Notes: a model not told the origin generated them from the letters alone. Counted from the stretch's first letter, positions 53,985-62,670 are shown. The stretch is DNA of 64,000 nt from Gloeotrichia echinulata CP02 (GCA_038087035.1 CP051187.1:124001-188000); one strand, 5' to 3'. Translations and numbers: made by a program.

Positions 53985-54674
53985 ATGTTAGTCCCACTGA
54001 CTCGCCAAAAATTCGAGCAAATCATCCCCCTAATTGCCACTGGTCCCCAGTACAAGTACTATTGGGGTAAGTTTTCCTATTTTATCCAGCGGATATTGAT
54101 TTCTGTAGTCGCCATAGTTGTGATTCTGCTTGTAAAAACCTTCTTCAAAATTGAGTTAGACCTGATAGTATTTGTGCTGGCGATGATGGGCGCTTTTTAC
54201 TGGCTGTGGTATCCAGTATTTCAAGCAAGTCTGCGGAATGCAAAATGCCGCCGTTACAAGTACAGCGGCTTTTTTAGAGGTCGAATACTCGATTGGTGGA
54301 TCACAGACCAGTTGATAGGTAAACAGGAAACGGTTAACAATAAAGGGGATTTGGTAATTGTCGAAAACCGCGAAAAACGGATTAACTTAGAAGTAGGAGA
54401 TGACACGGGTTTTACTATTGAGTTTGAAGCCCCACTGCGTTCAGCCTACAAAGTCATTGCACGGGGTCAAATTGCCGAAATGGTGGTGATGTCAAATAGT
54501 CCAGATTTGAGTAGAATTGAACAATTCAGTGATCTTTACATTCCCACTCGTGATTTATGGGTTAGCGATTATCCCTATGTAAGGCAAGATTTCTTCAATG
54601 AAGTAAGTCGTCGCTTGCGTGATGACCAAGACGATAGACCCCGTAGGCGTCGGCGTCGGGAAGAGGATTATTGA
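53985..54674 (+). CDS. cyanobacterial membrane protein of unknown function
   Basis: 229 residues. Two adjacent membrane helices (ILISVVAIVVILLVKTFF and LIVFVLAMMGAFYWLWYPVF) are followed by a soluble beta-rich part (KGDLVIVENREKRINLEVGD) and an Arg/Asp-rich tail (DDQDDRPRRRRRREED). I do not recognise an enzymatic domain; homologues are widespread in cyanobacteria, sometimes annotated without evidence as phosphate-transport permease. It is probably cotranscribed with dapB. Confidence 0.75.
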   Translation: MLVPLTRQKFEQIIPLIATGPQYKYYWGKFSYFIQRILISVVAIVVILLVKTFFKIELDLIVFVLAMMGAFYWLWYPVFQASLRNAKCRRYKYSGFFRGRILDWWITDQLIGKQETVNNKGDLVIVENREKRINLEVGDDTGFTIEFEAPLRSAYKVIARGQIAEMVVMSNSPDLSRIEQFSDLYIPTRDLWVSDYPYVRQDFFNEVSRRLRDDQDDRPRRRRRREEDY

Positions 54675-54752
54675 TGAACAAGTTGTTCATAAATCTCTCA
54701 CTAAAGGGTCAATCAACTGATCGGGAATTCGGTTACGTTCGATATATAGCAG

Positions 54753-54978
54753 GGGACTGGGGACTGGGGACACAACGACCGCTCAGTGCATCGCTGGGGA
54801 CTGGGTTACAAGTCTGATTGTGTCTAGGTTTTATCATCAGTTATAGCACTTCCTATTCAGATGAGGTACAAAATTGTATCACGCGATGTAGGGGCACGGC
54901 ACTGCCGTGCCCTTACCGATGTACCTCACTAGGGCGAGAAACGCTATAATGTCCTAAGCACTTTGGCGGTTGCTATAA
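54753..54978 (+). repeat. GGGGACT repeats and interrupted dispersed repeat (copy 3)
   Basis: 54753-54806 matches 39181-39236. 54810-54978 is the AGTCTGATTGTGTC...AAGCACTTTGGCGG repeat, split by a 103-bp insertion at 54844-54946. Confidence 0.85.
54844..54946. mobile_element. 103-bp MITE inserted at TA within a dispersed repeat
   Basis: Ends TAGCACTTCC...GAGGTACA and TGTACCTC...GAAACGCTA are imperfect inverted repeats. It is flanked by TA at 54842-54843 and 54947-54948, while the uninterrupted copy at 39238-39302 has a single TA. It contains a GTAGGGGCACGGCA palindrome. Confidence 0.85.
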
Positions 54979-55078
54979 TCGTTGATCTCGCTCTGATGAT
55001 CACAGTAATAGCTTAATGCATCAAATACTTGTGCCAGCGATAGATGCGGCATACATTTAACAAAGTACTAACTTCTTT

Positions 55079-55708
55079 TCATTTCGCCCTATTCCCATCT
55101 TTGCCATAGGCTTGCCAAGCCAAGTCTACCAGACCATCAACGATCGCAGCTGCCACAACCGCATTACCTTTGCGACTGTCAATAGTAATGTGTGGAACCA
55201 GAGAATCTTGCAAACTTTCTTTAGCAGCATCCACATTCACAAATCCCACTGGGGTAGCAATGATCAAAGCTGGTTGAATTTCTTCAGCCGCAATTAAATC
55301 TACTAGTGTTGTCAATGCTGTTTGCGCCTGACCCACCACAAAAATCCCCTCTGGGTAACGCTTGGCTAGAGTTTCAATTCCCCATGCGGCACGAGTTTGT
55401 TCTGTTTGGGGGCGCGTCAGGGCTTCCATACTGCAATATATTGGATTAGCAAAAGTACTTTGAATCTCGTAGCTAATACCTACCTGTACCATCGGCACAT
55501 CTACAATAATAGTGGTACGCGCTGCTAATGCTGCAGCCCCCGCCTGTAAAGCACGCTCGGAAAAGTGAATTAAAGACTTATACTCAAAGTCAGCCGTCGC
55601 GTATATCACCCGGCGCACAATTTCATACTCTGCGGGTGAAAAGACATGATCGCCAATTTCACTATCAATGATTGCCAAACTTTGAGCATCAGTTAGGTGC
55701 CATTCCAT
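55079..55708 (-). CDS. cobH: precorrin-8X methylmutase (CobH/CbiC)
   Basis: 209 residues from MEWHLTDAQSLAIID. The open frame reaches 55792, but those 28 extra codons (LEGRGLGPIF and so on) are encoded by an IS200/IS605-type palindrome, so the later ATG is preferred; ATGs at 55714 and 55726 are alternatives. Hallmarks: IYATADFEYKSLIHFSE, IIVDVPMVQVGI and PVGFVNVDAAKESL. It moves a methyl group from C-11 to C-12 of precorrin-8X to give hydrogenobyrinate (or the cobalt form) in cobamide synthesis. No other cob genes are adjacent. Confidence 0.92.
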   Translation of the reverse strand: MEWHLTDAQSLAIIDSEIGDHVFSPAEYEIVRRVIYATADFEYKSLIHFSERALQAGAAALAARTTIIVDVPMVQVGISYEIQSTFANPIYCSMEALTRPQTEQTRAAWGIETLAKRYPEGIFVVGQAQTALTTLVDLIAAEEIQPALIIATPVGFVNVDAAKESLQDSLVPHITIDSRKGNAVVAAAIVDGLVDLAWQAYGKDGNRAK

Positions 55709-55735
55709 TGTCATTGCACTTCTCATCAGAAAAAT

Positions 55736-56115
55736 GGGTCCCAAACCCCGTCCTTCTAGGACGGCTTTACATGGTATAATCAGCACAGCCACTAGGACCT
55801 TAATTGGTGGGTGAAACTCCCAGTGGCGGGACGTTCTGGTTAAAAGGCTGTTACTCTACATGGGTAATTCGGTACTCTGTACTCCAGTCCCAGCCCCCAC
55901 AAGCAAGGACAATTAAGTGAGTGAGTAACAAGCATACGATAAATAGACCCAATGGGCAGTTTACGCACTGCTTGGAGGGAGTAGGCGCAATTGACACCGC
56001 GCATCGCACGACACCGGGATACGGGTAAACGGTTCTGGGAGTTGTGGTACGAGCAATGCCATTCCTGGTATCTCCTTTTAAAGAATCTCCTCGCCTAAAG
56101 GCAGGAGAGTGTCAA
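55736..56115. mobile_element. IS200/IS605-like non-autonomous element (PATE-type), copy 1
   Basis: Left palindrome CCGTCCTTCTAGGACGG (55748-55764) inside AAACC...GCTTT. Right hairpin with CTCCT (56087-56091) and AGGAG (56103-56107), ending GTGTCAA (56115). The 320-bp interior resembles IS right-end/guide-RNA-like sequence and has no ORF. Confidence 0.6.
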
Positions 56116-56138
56116 ATATCAGCTTACCAAAAAAACTG

Positions 56139-56293
56139 GGTCTAAAGCCCCGTCCTTCTAGGACGGCTTTTTGGTAAAATAGTGGCAACAGGCAGGGCAT
56201 TGTCTGTCGGGCTAGGTGATGTAAGACGGGCTATGCCTGCTATTGCTGTTTGAATCCAGAATCCCTGAACTTTCAGATCAGGGAGTATGTCAA
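56139..56293. mobile_element. IS200/IS605-like non-autonomous element (PATE-type), copy 2
   Basis: The same left palindrome CCGTCCTTCTAGGACGG recurs at 56150-56166. The right hairpin is TCCCTGA (56262-56268) and TCAGGGA (56278-56284), ending ATGTCAA (56293). Interior about 95 bp, no ORF. It is in tandem and the same orientation as copy 1. Confidence 0.6.
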
Positions 56294-56514
56294 AGCTTAT
56301 CAGATCTTCACTCTTGACACTACCCCGACTGAGTAAGTTTCGCTTTGTCTAACGACACGCTGTTGGCGCTACATCCGGAGTCTAAAAGACGTAGGGTTTT
56401 GCGCCTATCGGGTTATTTTTATAACTGTAGGGGCGCAAGGCCTTGCGCCCCTACTTTAGTTCTGGGCGGGTTTTCGGGCTTAACCTACGCAGTATTGTCC
56501 TCACTTCCACCTGC
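56294..56514. repeat. intergenic region with GTAGGGGCGC palindrome and CTACGCAGTATTG end
   Basis: The palindrome at 56427-56454 (GTAGGGGCGCAAGG and complement) is followed near 56474-56498 by GGGCTTAACCTACGCAGTATTG, a single end of the CAATACTGC-family MITE. No gene. Confidence 0.7.
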
Positions 56515-57321
56515 TCACTCAGCAGTAGAAGGTGGCCGACCAAAAACTGGGGAAAGGTAAGCAACTAAAGCACCCATAAAAAAGCCAGCGATATTGCGAA
56601 CTAGAGGTAGCCATTCACTCGTGCGCGTTACTACTGGACCAATACCAAAAGCAATAAACAAAATTCCCCATAAAGGTGAGAAAATTAAAGCCCATTGCCA
56701 AGCAAAAACTTGTTTATCGGTGCGGGGTTGAGCTGCAAATCCGCAAACCACTCCACCAATGACTGAGGTAATCAGGGTGAGAATCCATTGCTCCCGTGGT
56801 AATCCGGGAACGACATTACAACCACCCTTCAGCAAACAGCCTTTCACCGATTCTAAGGCTTGGAGAATTGCTTGGTCTTCGCCTTGTTCTCGGACAAAGT
56901 ATAAATTCCCGAAGCGAGTTTGCAGTTCTATCCAGAAAGTCCGGGGTAAAAGTTCATAAACTGCGTCACCGACACTAAAACTGAGGATGTTACCCCCACG
57001 GGAGTCAGCAACTAGCAGAATGCTTTTATCGTCCAAACCCCAATAATTGATCACTGCGCGGCCAGGGGTGCGGTCATATTGGGTCAATACTCGCAGTTTC
57101 CAACCAGTATCGGTTTCAAATTGCGCTAAATCCTTGACAAGCTTTTCTTCTTGTAGTTCTGGGAGTGATTTAGCTAAGTCTACAACTGGGGTAAATGTGT
57201 CCGGTAATAACTCAGGATTGTCATAAGCCAGCGCTGGGGGAGAATGCATGACCCACATTGACCCAGCCAAGAAAAATACTGCAATAGATACCAGAATTCG
57301 TCGCCAAAAACAAGACTGCAT
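56515..57321 (-). CDS. TPM-domain (Psb32/TLP18.3-like) membrane protein
   Basis: 268 residues. Signal peptide or N-terminal anchor (ILVSIAVFFLAGSMWVMH), then a TPM domain (about 40-165: VVDLAKSLPELQEEKLVKDL, WGLDDKSILLVADSRGG, YELLPRTFW), and two or three C-terminal membrane helices (WILTLITSVIGGVVCGF, WALIFSPLWGILFIAFGIG). It resembles Psb32/TLP18.3 proteins, which help photosystem II repair at the thylakoid lumen side. Whether this one is Psb32 itself is not certain because of the extra C-terminal helices. Confidence 0.8.
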   Translation of the reverse strand: MQSCFWRRILVSIAVFFLAGSMWVMHSPPALAYDNPELLPDTFTPVVDLAKSLPELQEEKLVKDLAQFETDTGWKLRVLTQYDRTPGRAVINYWGLDDKSILLVADSRGGNILSFSVGDAVYELLPRTFWIELQTRFGNLYFVREQGEDQAILQALESVKGCLLKGGCNVVPGLPREQWILTLITSVIGGVVCGFAAQPRTDKQVFAWQWALIFSPLWGILFIAFGIGPVVTRTSEWLPLVRNIAGFFMGALVAYLSPVFGRPPSTAE

Positions 57322-57507
57322 GGACGTTTTTATAAGATCTCAATGGTAAACGTGAACAAGTGTTTTTAAAAGAATACGCGAAAAGTGATACTTCTTTACA
57401 CTTCTTTACTTTATTCTAATCTAACCGATTTAATGTAGTACCGCTGGGCGGAATTCGCCCTCGATCGCAGCCCAGCTACGAAGCGCTGCAAAAGCAATCT
57501 GCATAAC

Positions 57508-57562
57508 TATTGACAAATGACAAATGACCAATGACAAATGACAAATGACAACCGTCAACCGT
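57508..57562. repeat. short tandem TGACAAA/CGTCAAC repeats
   Basis: TGACAAA/TGACCAA heptamers followed by CGTCAAC units, ending at the stop region of the DUF948-like gene. Confidence 0.8.
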
Positions 57563-58101
57563 CAACCCTCATCATCAAAACTGTCTTCCCACTTAGCAGA
57601 ATCACTGTAACCATCATTACTGGGGATGGCTTGGGTTTTTGTGCGGCGATTTTCCTGTGTGAGTGCTTCTGGTTCTTGGAGTGTCAGGGGTGGTTTTTCA
57701 GTTATTGGGAGACGTTCAACGGTGCGCCTGGGAGATTTTTGGCGGGTGAAAGTTTTCCAGGCAGCTTTCACACCTACTAAAATACTGCGTGTGCCTACTT
57801 GGATATTTTCAGCTTGTTTTTTGGCACTATCTAGGCTTTGATCCACTTGTTGAACAACTTTGCCGGCACTTTTGACCCCTTCACTGACATCATTGGTTAA
57901 ATCAGTCATTTCTATGCTAGTTGTGCGGATAGCATTTAAAGTAGGCGGTAACTCGCGTGAGAGGGTATCAAATAGCTTTTCGGCACTGCGAGCAGCCCGT
58001 GCTAACTCCTGCAGAGCGGGTATAGCCGCTACCAAAACAGCGGTCAGACTGGTGGCGACTAAGAGTAAGGATAGTCCCAGCCAAAACAGTGGGTCCATCA
58101 C
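57562..58101 (-). CDS. DUF948-like membrane-anchored protein
   Basis: 179 residues. One N-terminal membrane helix (LFWLGLSLLLVATSLTAVLV) is followed by a long amphipathic helix with heptad character (LQELARAARSAEKLFDTLSR, VSEGVKSAGKVVQQVDQSLD) and a disordered charged tail (SDSAKWEDSFDDEG). It fits DUF948-type proteins, often paired with YtxH proteins, as here: the YtxH gene ends 11 bp upstream on the same strand. Function unknown, possibly envelope or stress related. Confidence 0.75.
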   Translation of the reverse strand: MMDPLFWLGLSLLLVATSLTAVLVAAIPALQELARAARSAEKLFDTLSRELPPTLNAIRTTSIEMTDLTNDVSEGVKSAGKVVQQVDQSLDSAKKQAENIQVGTRSILVGVKAAWKTFTRQKSPRRTVERLPITEKPPLTLQEPEALTQENRRTKTQAIPSNDGYSDSAKWEDSFDDEG

Positions 58102-58112
58102 GGTTATGACAT

Positions 58113-58493
58113 TTATGAGCGTTCTAGATGTTGGGGAAGAGAATCAGAGTTTTCTGGTCTTTGAGAATCAGCAGTCCTATTGTCTACAGAATTTTGGCGC
58201 TTCAAGACTTGGTTTGATCGCTGACTAGCATCTATACCAGCGGCGATCGCTTCTTGTAGTCGCTCTAAGGTCTCATCCCAGTTTCTCAGTGCTTTTGCAG
58301 AGAGACGGTCCGCCTGAATTTGCACAGTTGTTGACAAATCTTCTGCCAATTCTGGTAGAGCATCAGCAGATTTTTTCAGAATTTTCCGGGTTTCGCGCCC
58401 TGTGCGTGGAGCGACGAGTAAACTGGTCAAAGCACCGATGGTTGCTCCTAGCATTAAACCGCCAATAAATACTCCAGAACGGTTGTTAGACAT
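58113..58493 (-). CDS. YtxH-domain protein
   Basis: 126 residues. The N-terminal glycine-rich membrane helix (FIGGLMLGATIGALTSLLVAP) followed by RTGRETRKILKKSADALPEL is the YtxH signature. The rest is helical and then polar. YtxH proteins are small membrane-anchored proteins linked to general stress in Firmicutes; the cyanobacterial role is unknown. It is upstream partner of the DUF948-like gene in a two-gene operon. Confidence 0.82.
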   Translation of the reverse strand: MSNNRSGVFIGGLMLGATIGALTSLLVAPRTGRETRKILKKSADALPELAEDLSTTVQIQADRLSAKALRNWDETLERLQEAIAAGIDASQRSNQVLKRQNSVDNRTADSQRPENSDSLPQHLERS

Positions 58494-59191
58494 TGTTTAT
58501 TTGCTCTTGATTTACTAGACATCTTTGGAGATCCTTTGACAATTTTTGCTACCCTTGTGTTTCCTTTCTCTTCTTGAAGCTTTCAGCGGACGTGACGCTG
58601 CGCTAGCGACTGCTTGAGAAAGAGTATTCCAGCCACACTCGCTTTCGGGAGTGCCAAGGGTGAACAACTAGGCAAGTCTATTGCAAAAAGTCCACAAGTG
58701 TTTAGTTTGGATTGAGCCTATCCTACTGCATTTATTGACATTTAGTATTCTAGCTGCTACATAAAACCTAGACAAAGCTAGACTTTACTTTCTACTTCAG
58801 CGGGAGCATGGGAGCGGTTATCCCACCCTTCGGGAAGCAAGCTACAGTAGACTTAAACGCTGTAGCCCAACGCCATCTTTCTAATGCTTAAGCCTCGCCT
58901 GTGCTTGGCTTTAACCCTGAGCGTTCGCGCAGCGTCCCGTAGGGAAGCCGAAGGGTTAAGATTTTCAAAAAGACTATCACTATCATTGCTTGGTTTTCGC
59001 GTCGGCAATAGTCTTATTCAATACTTAATATCTTAAATATTATATATCAAGTATTTGATTTTTTCAACTAAAATCTCTTGATTTTTCTCAATATTTGTCA
59101 ATATATGTATAACTTTGTCTATAAAATTGTCAACTTAGGACTAGCTCTGTTTTGCTGACATTCAACAAGAAAAATCACCAGCGTCAATTTC
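58494..59191. other. 700-bp intergenic region
   Basis: No supported ORF. It contains GCGTCC/GGACGC-rich dispersed repeat pieces (GACGCTGCGCTAGCG near 58590; GCGCAGCGTCCCGTAGGGAAG near 58930) and an inverted pair GACTATC...CAATAGTC near 58970-59010. The remainder is AT-rich. Confidence 0.5.
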
Positions 59192-59506
59192 TCATTTTTT
59201 AACAAACCCTGTCCTACCAAACCGCCGCCAGATTTGCTGTCCTAAAAGCAGCAGGCTAACAATTTGCCGCACTTGTTGGATTTGCACCTGTAGGGCTTGG
59301 TTTCTTTGCCCCAGGTAATAAAGACTCTGCTGGTTAATATAAATATTTTCGGGTGCTTGATCCAGCAGGGCATGGCTACAACGTTCATAGGCGGTTAATC
59401 TATCTGCTATCCGCCCTATGCGCTGTTTCAGTTTCCATATTCGCCAAGCCACGTACAGCAATATCCCTGACATCAGGGTGTTAATGACGACAACCACCAT
59501 TACCAT
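59192..59506 (-). CDS. small membrane-anchored hypothetical protein
   Basis: 104 residues. N-terminal helix VVVINTLMSGILLYVAWRIW, then KLKQRIGRIADRLTAYERCS and a Gln-rich helical segment (LGQRNQALQVQIQQVRQIVS), ending in basic residues. It is a single-pass protein with a cytoplasmic coiled-coil-like part. I do not recognise the family beyond its cyanobacterial flavour. It lies 86 bp downstream of the COP23 gene on the same strand. Confidence 0.65.
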   Translation of the reverse strand: MVMVVVVINTLMSGILLYVAWRIWKLKQRIGRIADRLTAYERCSHALLDQAPENIYINQQSLYYLGQRNQALQVQIQQVRQIVSLLLLGQQIWRRFGRTGFVKK

Positions 59507-59592
59507 TTTTGACCTTCACTAACGTCAGCTTTGAGGAATTTGTTTATGGGTTTCTGATTTAATGATAGCGGTAGAGGCAACCTTTAAGATCT

Positions 59593-60420
59593 TTAACGGC
59601 GGAATCTATTGGGATCGAGTCTAGGATTGGGGCTATTGATATTGGATCTTTGACGAACAGTGGATTGGCTATTGGCACCGGAACGAATGGCGACGCCGTT
59701 CTTGAGTCCAGTACCATCGCCACCATCTTTGCGATCGAGGAAAGGTTTAAGATTGATGCCAGTATTAGATGAACTGACCCGATTTCTACCACTACCGAGA
59801 ATTGAGCGACCTAAGTTGTATATTTCGCCTACTCCTGAGCGATCGCTACTACGATAAGTGTTAACAGCTATGGTTTGCTGTCCACTGTCAGCAGTAGTTA
59901 AGTTTTGGAATACGCTATTGCGAACCACATAGGGGTCTTTCCCCGGAGGTACAGTCAAGACAATTCTACAGCTTGGGTTAGCTTCAGTGGTGACACAGAT
60001 AATGTTTTCGTTATTTGCTACAGAGGTCTGAAGTTCTTGTAGTCCATCGCTGCGATAGGATTCCAAGCGACTGGCGATTGTTTCACAGCGCTTTTGGGGA
60101 TTCCAACCACCACCCAAAGTTGCCGGCGCAGCCCAAGGAAAGTATTGACCTGGTTGACTTTGTGGCTGATACATTACGGTATACTGACCATTGGTATACT
60201 GACAGCTAAACCGCGCCGCACTGTCAGCAGTAGGGTAAGTGGTTGTGTTTGTAGATGATCCTGTCGGTGTGGATGGCCTTGTGGGGATGGATGGGTCGCC
60301 TGTTGTTGGCACCACCACCGCACCAGAAGAATCAACCTGGGCTAATGCTACATAATTGCTGAAAAAGCAGGATAAACCCAAACTGCTCAAAAGCACAAAC
60401 TTCAGCGCTTGTGATGACAT
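59593..60420 (-). CDS. COP23-domain protein
   Basis: 275 residues. Signal peptide MSSQALKFVLLSSLGLSCFF..VALAQ, then a Ser/Thr/Pro linker and a COP23 domain (about 70-195: RFSCQYTNGQYTVMYQP, GGWNPQKRCETIASRLESYR, ICVTTEANPSCRIVLTVPPG) with the conserved cysteines. The C-terminal 80 residues are polar. COP23 was named as a circadian oscillating membrane-associated protein in cyanobacteria; its biochemical role is unknown. It is expected to be periplasmic or envelope-associated. Confidence 0.85.
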   Translation of the reverse strand: MSSQALKFVLLSSLGLSCFFSNYVALAQVDSSGAVVVPTTGDPSIPTRPSTPTGSSTNTTTYPTADSAARFSCQYTNGQYTVMYQPQSQPGQYFPWAAPATLGGGWNPQKRCETIASRLESYRSDGLQELQTSVANNENIICVTTEANPSCRIVLTVPPGKDPYVVRNSVFQNLTTADSGQQTIAVNTYRSSDRSGVGEIYNLGRSILGSGRNRVSSSNTGINLKPFLDRKDGGDGTGLKNGVAIRSGANSQSTVRQRSNINSPNPRLDPNRFRR

Positions 60421-60587
60421 ATATAATCCTCAACCAAAAATATGATAGGGCGTACTGATAATTGAAGTGACGCAAAATTTTGGCTTTTGATTCATGAAGA
60501 TGCTGGTTTTTTCCCCACACCCAAAATAATCAGAGCAAGGGAAGAGCTTGCTCTGATGTACCTCATGTGATCAGAAAAAGCTATAAC

Positions 60588-61634
60588 CTAGCTCCGCATC
60601 ACCGCATCCAATAGCACACCTGCACCAAAGCGCACGACATCGGTACAGGGTAGACCAGTCTCGGCTGTGGTTTGGGCGATCGCCTCCAACGCCGCAGCCT
60701 CACTCAATTTATACGTGTTCAATGCTATACCAACTACGGGTACTGGTGCAAAGGCACCACCAGCACTAGCAACAGTTTCATAAAGATGGATGACTTCTGG
60801 TAAGGTAGGAATTGGTACATGGGGATTATTGCGGTTATGAGTTTGTCCGGCGCGATGCACTAGTACGAGTTGGGTCGGTTGGGAACCACGGATGAGGGGT
60901 AGGGTGGCTGTTGAACCAGGGTGCAGCAGTGAACCTTGTCCTTCAATTTGGAGGATGTCGTAATTTTTCCCATAGCGCATGACCATCTGTTCCACAGCAC
61001 CAGCAGCAAAGTCTACCCGCACAGCATCTAAGGCGACACCATCCCCTTCTAACATCACACCTGTTTGACCTGTGGCGAGGAATTTAGAACGCCAGCCCCG
61101 CAGTTTCGCAGCCCAATGTAGTTCTAAACTAGTAGACATTTTGCCAATAGCCATATCGGTGCCCACTGTCAAGACCCGGCGACAGGGGAGGGTGCGAGCC
61201 AAACCACTAGCAACACCTAAATTAGGTGGTTCTTTGCGGACATCCCAAATTATTTGTCCCGGTTTCAGTAGTGCATTTAACTGTGGTATGTTTGCCAATG
61301 GTATATGCAAACCATTGACCAGCGACATTCCAGCTTCTAGAGCATCTTTAATCTCCGGCCAGTAATCATCTGGGACAACACCGCCTTTGGGGGCAATACC
61401 GATAACTAAGACTTCCGGCTTATACTCTAGGGCTGCGCCTACCGATGGAACAATCGGCACATGACGCTTGATACCTGTTAATTCCTCCAAGGATTTACCA
61501 GCAGCTTCGCGATCGATGACTGCGACTATTGGGGCTTCACTATAGCGTAAAAGTGACAGCCCTGTTTTGCCTTGAGTCCCAGTAATTCCTTCATGTAGCA
61601 GAATAGCTATTCGTTGATTAAGCGGCAAACGCAC
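60588..61634 (-). CDS. DUF1611 P-loop protein, DgcN-like (D-glutamate N-acetyltransferase family)
   Basis: 348 residues from a GTG at 61632-61634 (VRLPLNQRIAILLHEG); an in-frame ATG at 61712 would overlap the upstream gene by 95 bp and adds an unlikely sequence. N-terminal domain (LLRYSEAPIVAVIDREAAG), then a P-loop-like VLTVGTDMAIGKMSTSLEL, ATGQTGVMLEGDGV and QIEGQGSLLHPGS. Characterised DUF1611 proteins (DgcN) N-acetylate D-glutamate and work with DgcA, an N-acetyl-D-glutamate racemase of the enolase superfamily. The upstream gene here is exactly such an enolase-family epimerase, overlapping by 17 bp. Substrate in this organism is inferred. Confidence 0.83.
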   Translation of the reverse strand: MRLPLNQRIAILLHEGITGTQGKTGLSLLRYSEAPIVAVIDREAAGKSLEELTGIKRHVPIVPSVGAALEYKPEVLVIGIAPKGGVVPDDYWPEIKDALEAGMSLVNGLHIPLANIPQLNALLKPGQIIWDVRKEPPNLGVASGLARTLPCRRVLTVGTDMAIGKMSTSLELHWAAKLRGWRSKFLATGQTGVMLEGDGVALDAVRVDFAAGAVEQMVMRYGKNYDILQIEGQGSLLHPGSTATLPLIRGSQPTQLVLVHRAGQTHNRNNPHVPIPTLPEVIHLYETVASAGGAFAPVPVVGIALNTYKLSEAAALEAIAQTTAETGLPCTDVVRFGAGVLLDAVMRS

Positions 61635-62670
61635 TATATTGTACCCCCAAGCCAGGTAAATCGTTGGGCAAAACTCTGCCATCTTGTACCGATGCACCGG
61701 TGAAGGGGTCATCGATTAAATTAAGGTGACTGTCTAAATCGAGATAATCAGCTAGTGGCGCCAACTGCGCTGCGGCTGTATTGGCTAATGAGCTGTCGGA
61801 ATAGCAGCCGAACATTACTTGTAATCCATAGGCTCGTGCTGTATGTACCATCCGCATGGACTCGGTTAAGCCTCCCGATTTCATCAGTTTGATATTAATG
61901 CCATCCACGTAATTTGCTAGATGGGGAATATCGTAACTGGTGAAGCAACTTTCATCAACAAAAATAGGCAGGGGTGAATGGGCCTTAAGTTCGGCTAAAC
62001 TTTGTTCTTGTCCCCGTGGCAGTGGCTGTTCTATATACTTTATCCCTAAATCAGCAAGCCTTTTACACATTTGTTTTGCATCTGCTAAACTCCAACCCCC
62101 GTTTGCATCAACAAAGAACTCTGTACCAGGTGCTTCTTCTTGCACTGCTAATAGCATTTTTTGATCTGCGTCTATACCATCGGGACTACCCAACTTCACC
62201 TTGAACAGGCGGACATCGGTAAATTGTAGCCAATCCCGCGCCCTCTTCCTAGCACCTTCAGGAGAATTAATGCCAATTGTCACCGAAGTTGGGACTATTA
62301 GTTGGCGATCAAGTCCCCAGAGTTGCCACAGTGGTAATCCTACATGCTTTCCTAGCCAGTCATGTAAGGCAATATCGATTGCTGCGCTGACTGACGAAGG
62401 AATCTGTGCTAATTTTAACACTTGCTCAATTTGCTGCCGCTGTAGCGGGTGGAATGTTTGCAACATGGGGATGACTTGTTGCAGGGCATCTTTGATGGTA
62501 TCAGTTGATTGTCGATGATTCCCGACACCAAACGGCGACGCTTCGCCCCAACCTTCGATCCCATCCTGGGAAATACTTACCCAGAGATTTGTCGTTTGTG
62601 CCGTTGTACCGCGACTAATAGTCAAAGGGAACCGCTTATTGACGGTAAATATTTTACCATTTATTTGCAT
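61618..62670 (-). CDS. dipeptide epimerase / DgcA-like enolase-superfamily racemase
   Basis: 350 residues. Catalytic features of the muconate-lactonising/dipeptide-epimerase subgroup: KxK in LFKVKLG, metal ligands in FVDANGGW, YIEQPLP and FVDESC, and the second base Lys in GINIKLMKSGGLTE. Relatives epimerise L-Ala-D/L-Glu during peptidoglycan recycling, or racemise N-acetyl-D-glutamate (DgcA). Pairing with a DUF1611 gene supports the D-glutamate route, but dipeptide epimerase activity remains possible. Confidence 0.87.
   Translation of the reverse strand: MQINGKIFTVNKRFPLTISRGTTAQTTNLWVSISQDGIEGWGEASPFGVGNHRQSTDTIKDALQQVIPMLQTFHPLQRQQIEQVLKLAQIPSSVSAAIDIALHDWLGKHVGLPLWQLWGLDRQLIVPTSVTIGINSPEGARKRARDWLQFTDVRLFKVKLGSPDGIDADQKMLLAVQEEAPGTEFFVDANGGWSLADAKQMCKRLADLGIKYIEQPLPRGQEQSLAELKAHSPLPIFVDESCFTSYDIPHLANYVDGINIKLMKSGGLTESMRMVHTARAYGLQVMFGCYSDSSLANTAAAQLAPLADYLDLDSHLNLIDDPFTGASVQDGRVLPNDLPGLGVQYSAFAA

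Noticed and set aside
55800..56080. Cobalamin riboswitch upstream of cobH
   Set aside because: I could not find the conserved B12-box-like core, and the sequence is better explained as the interior of an IS200/IS605-type non-autonomous element.
61635..61712. ATG at 61712 as start of the DUF1611 gene
   Set aside because: It would overlap the epimerase by 95 bp and encode a segment antisense-like in quality; GTG at 61634 matches the expected family N-terminus.
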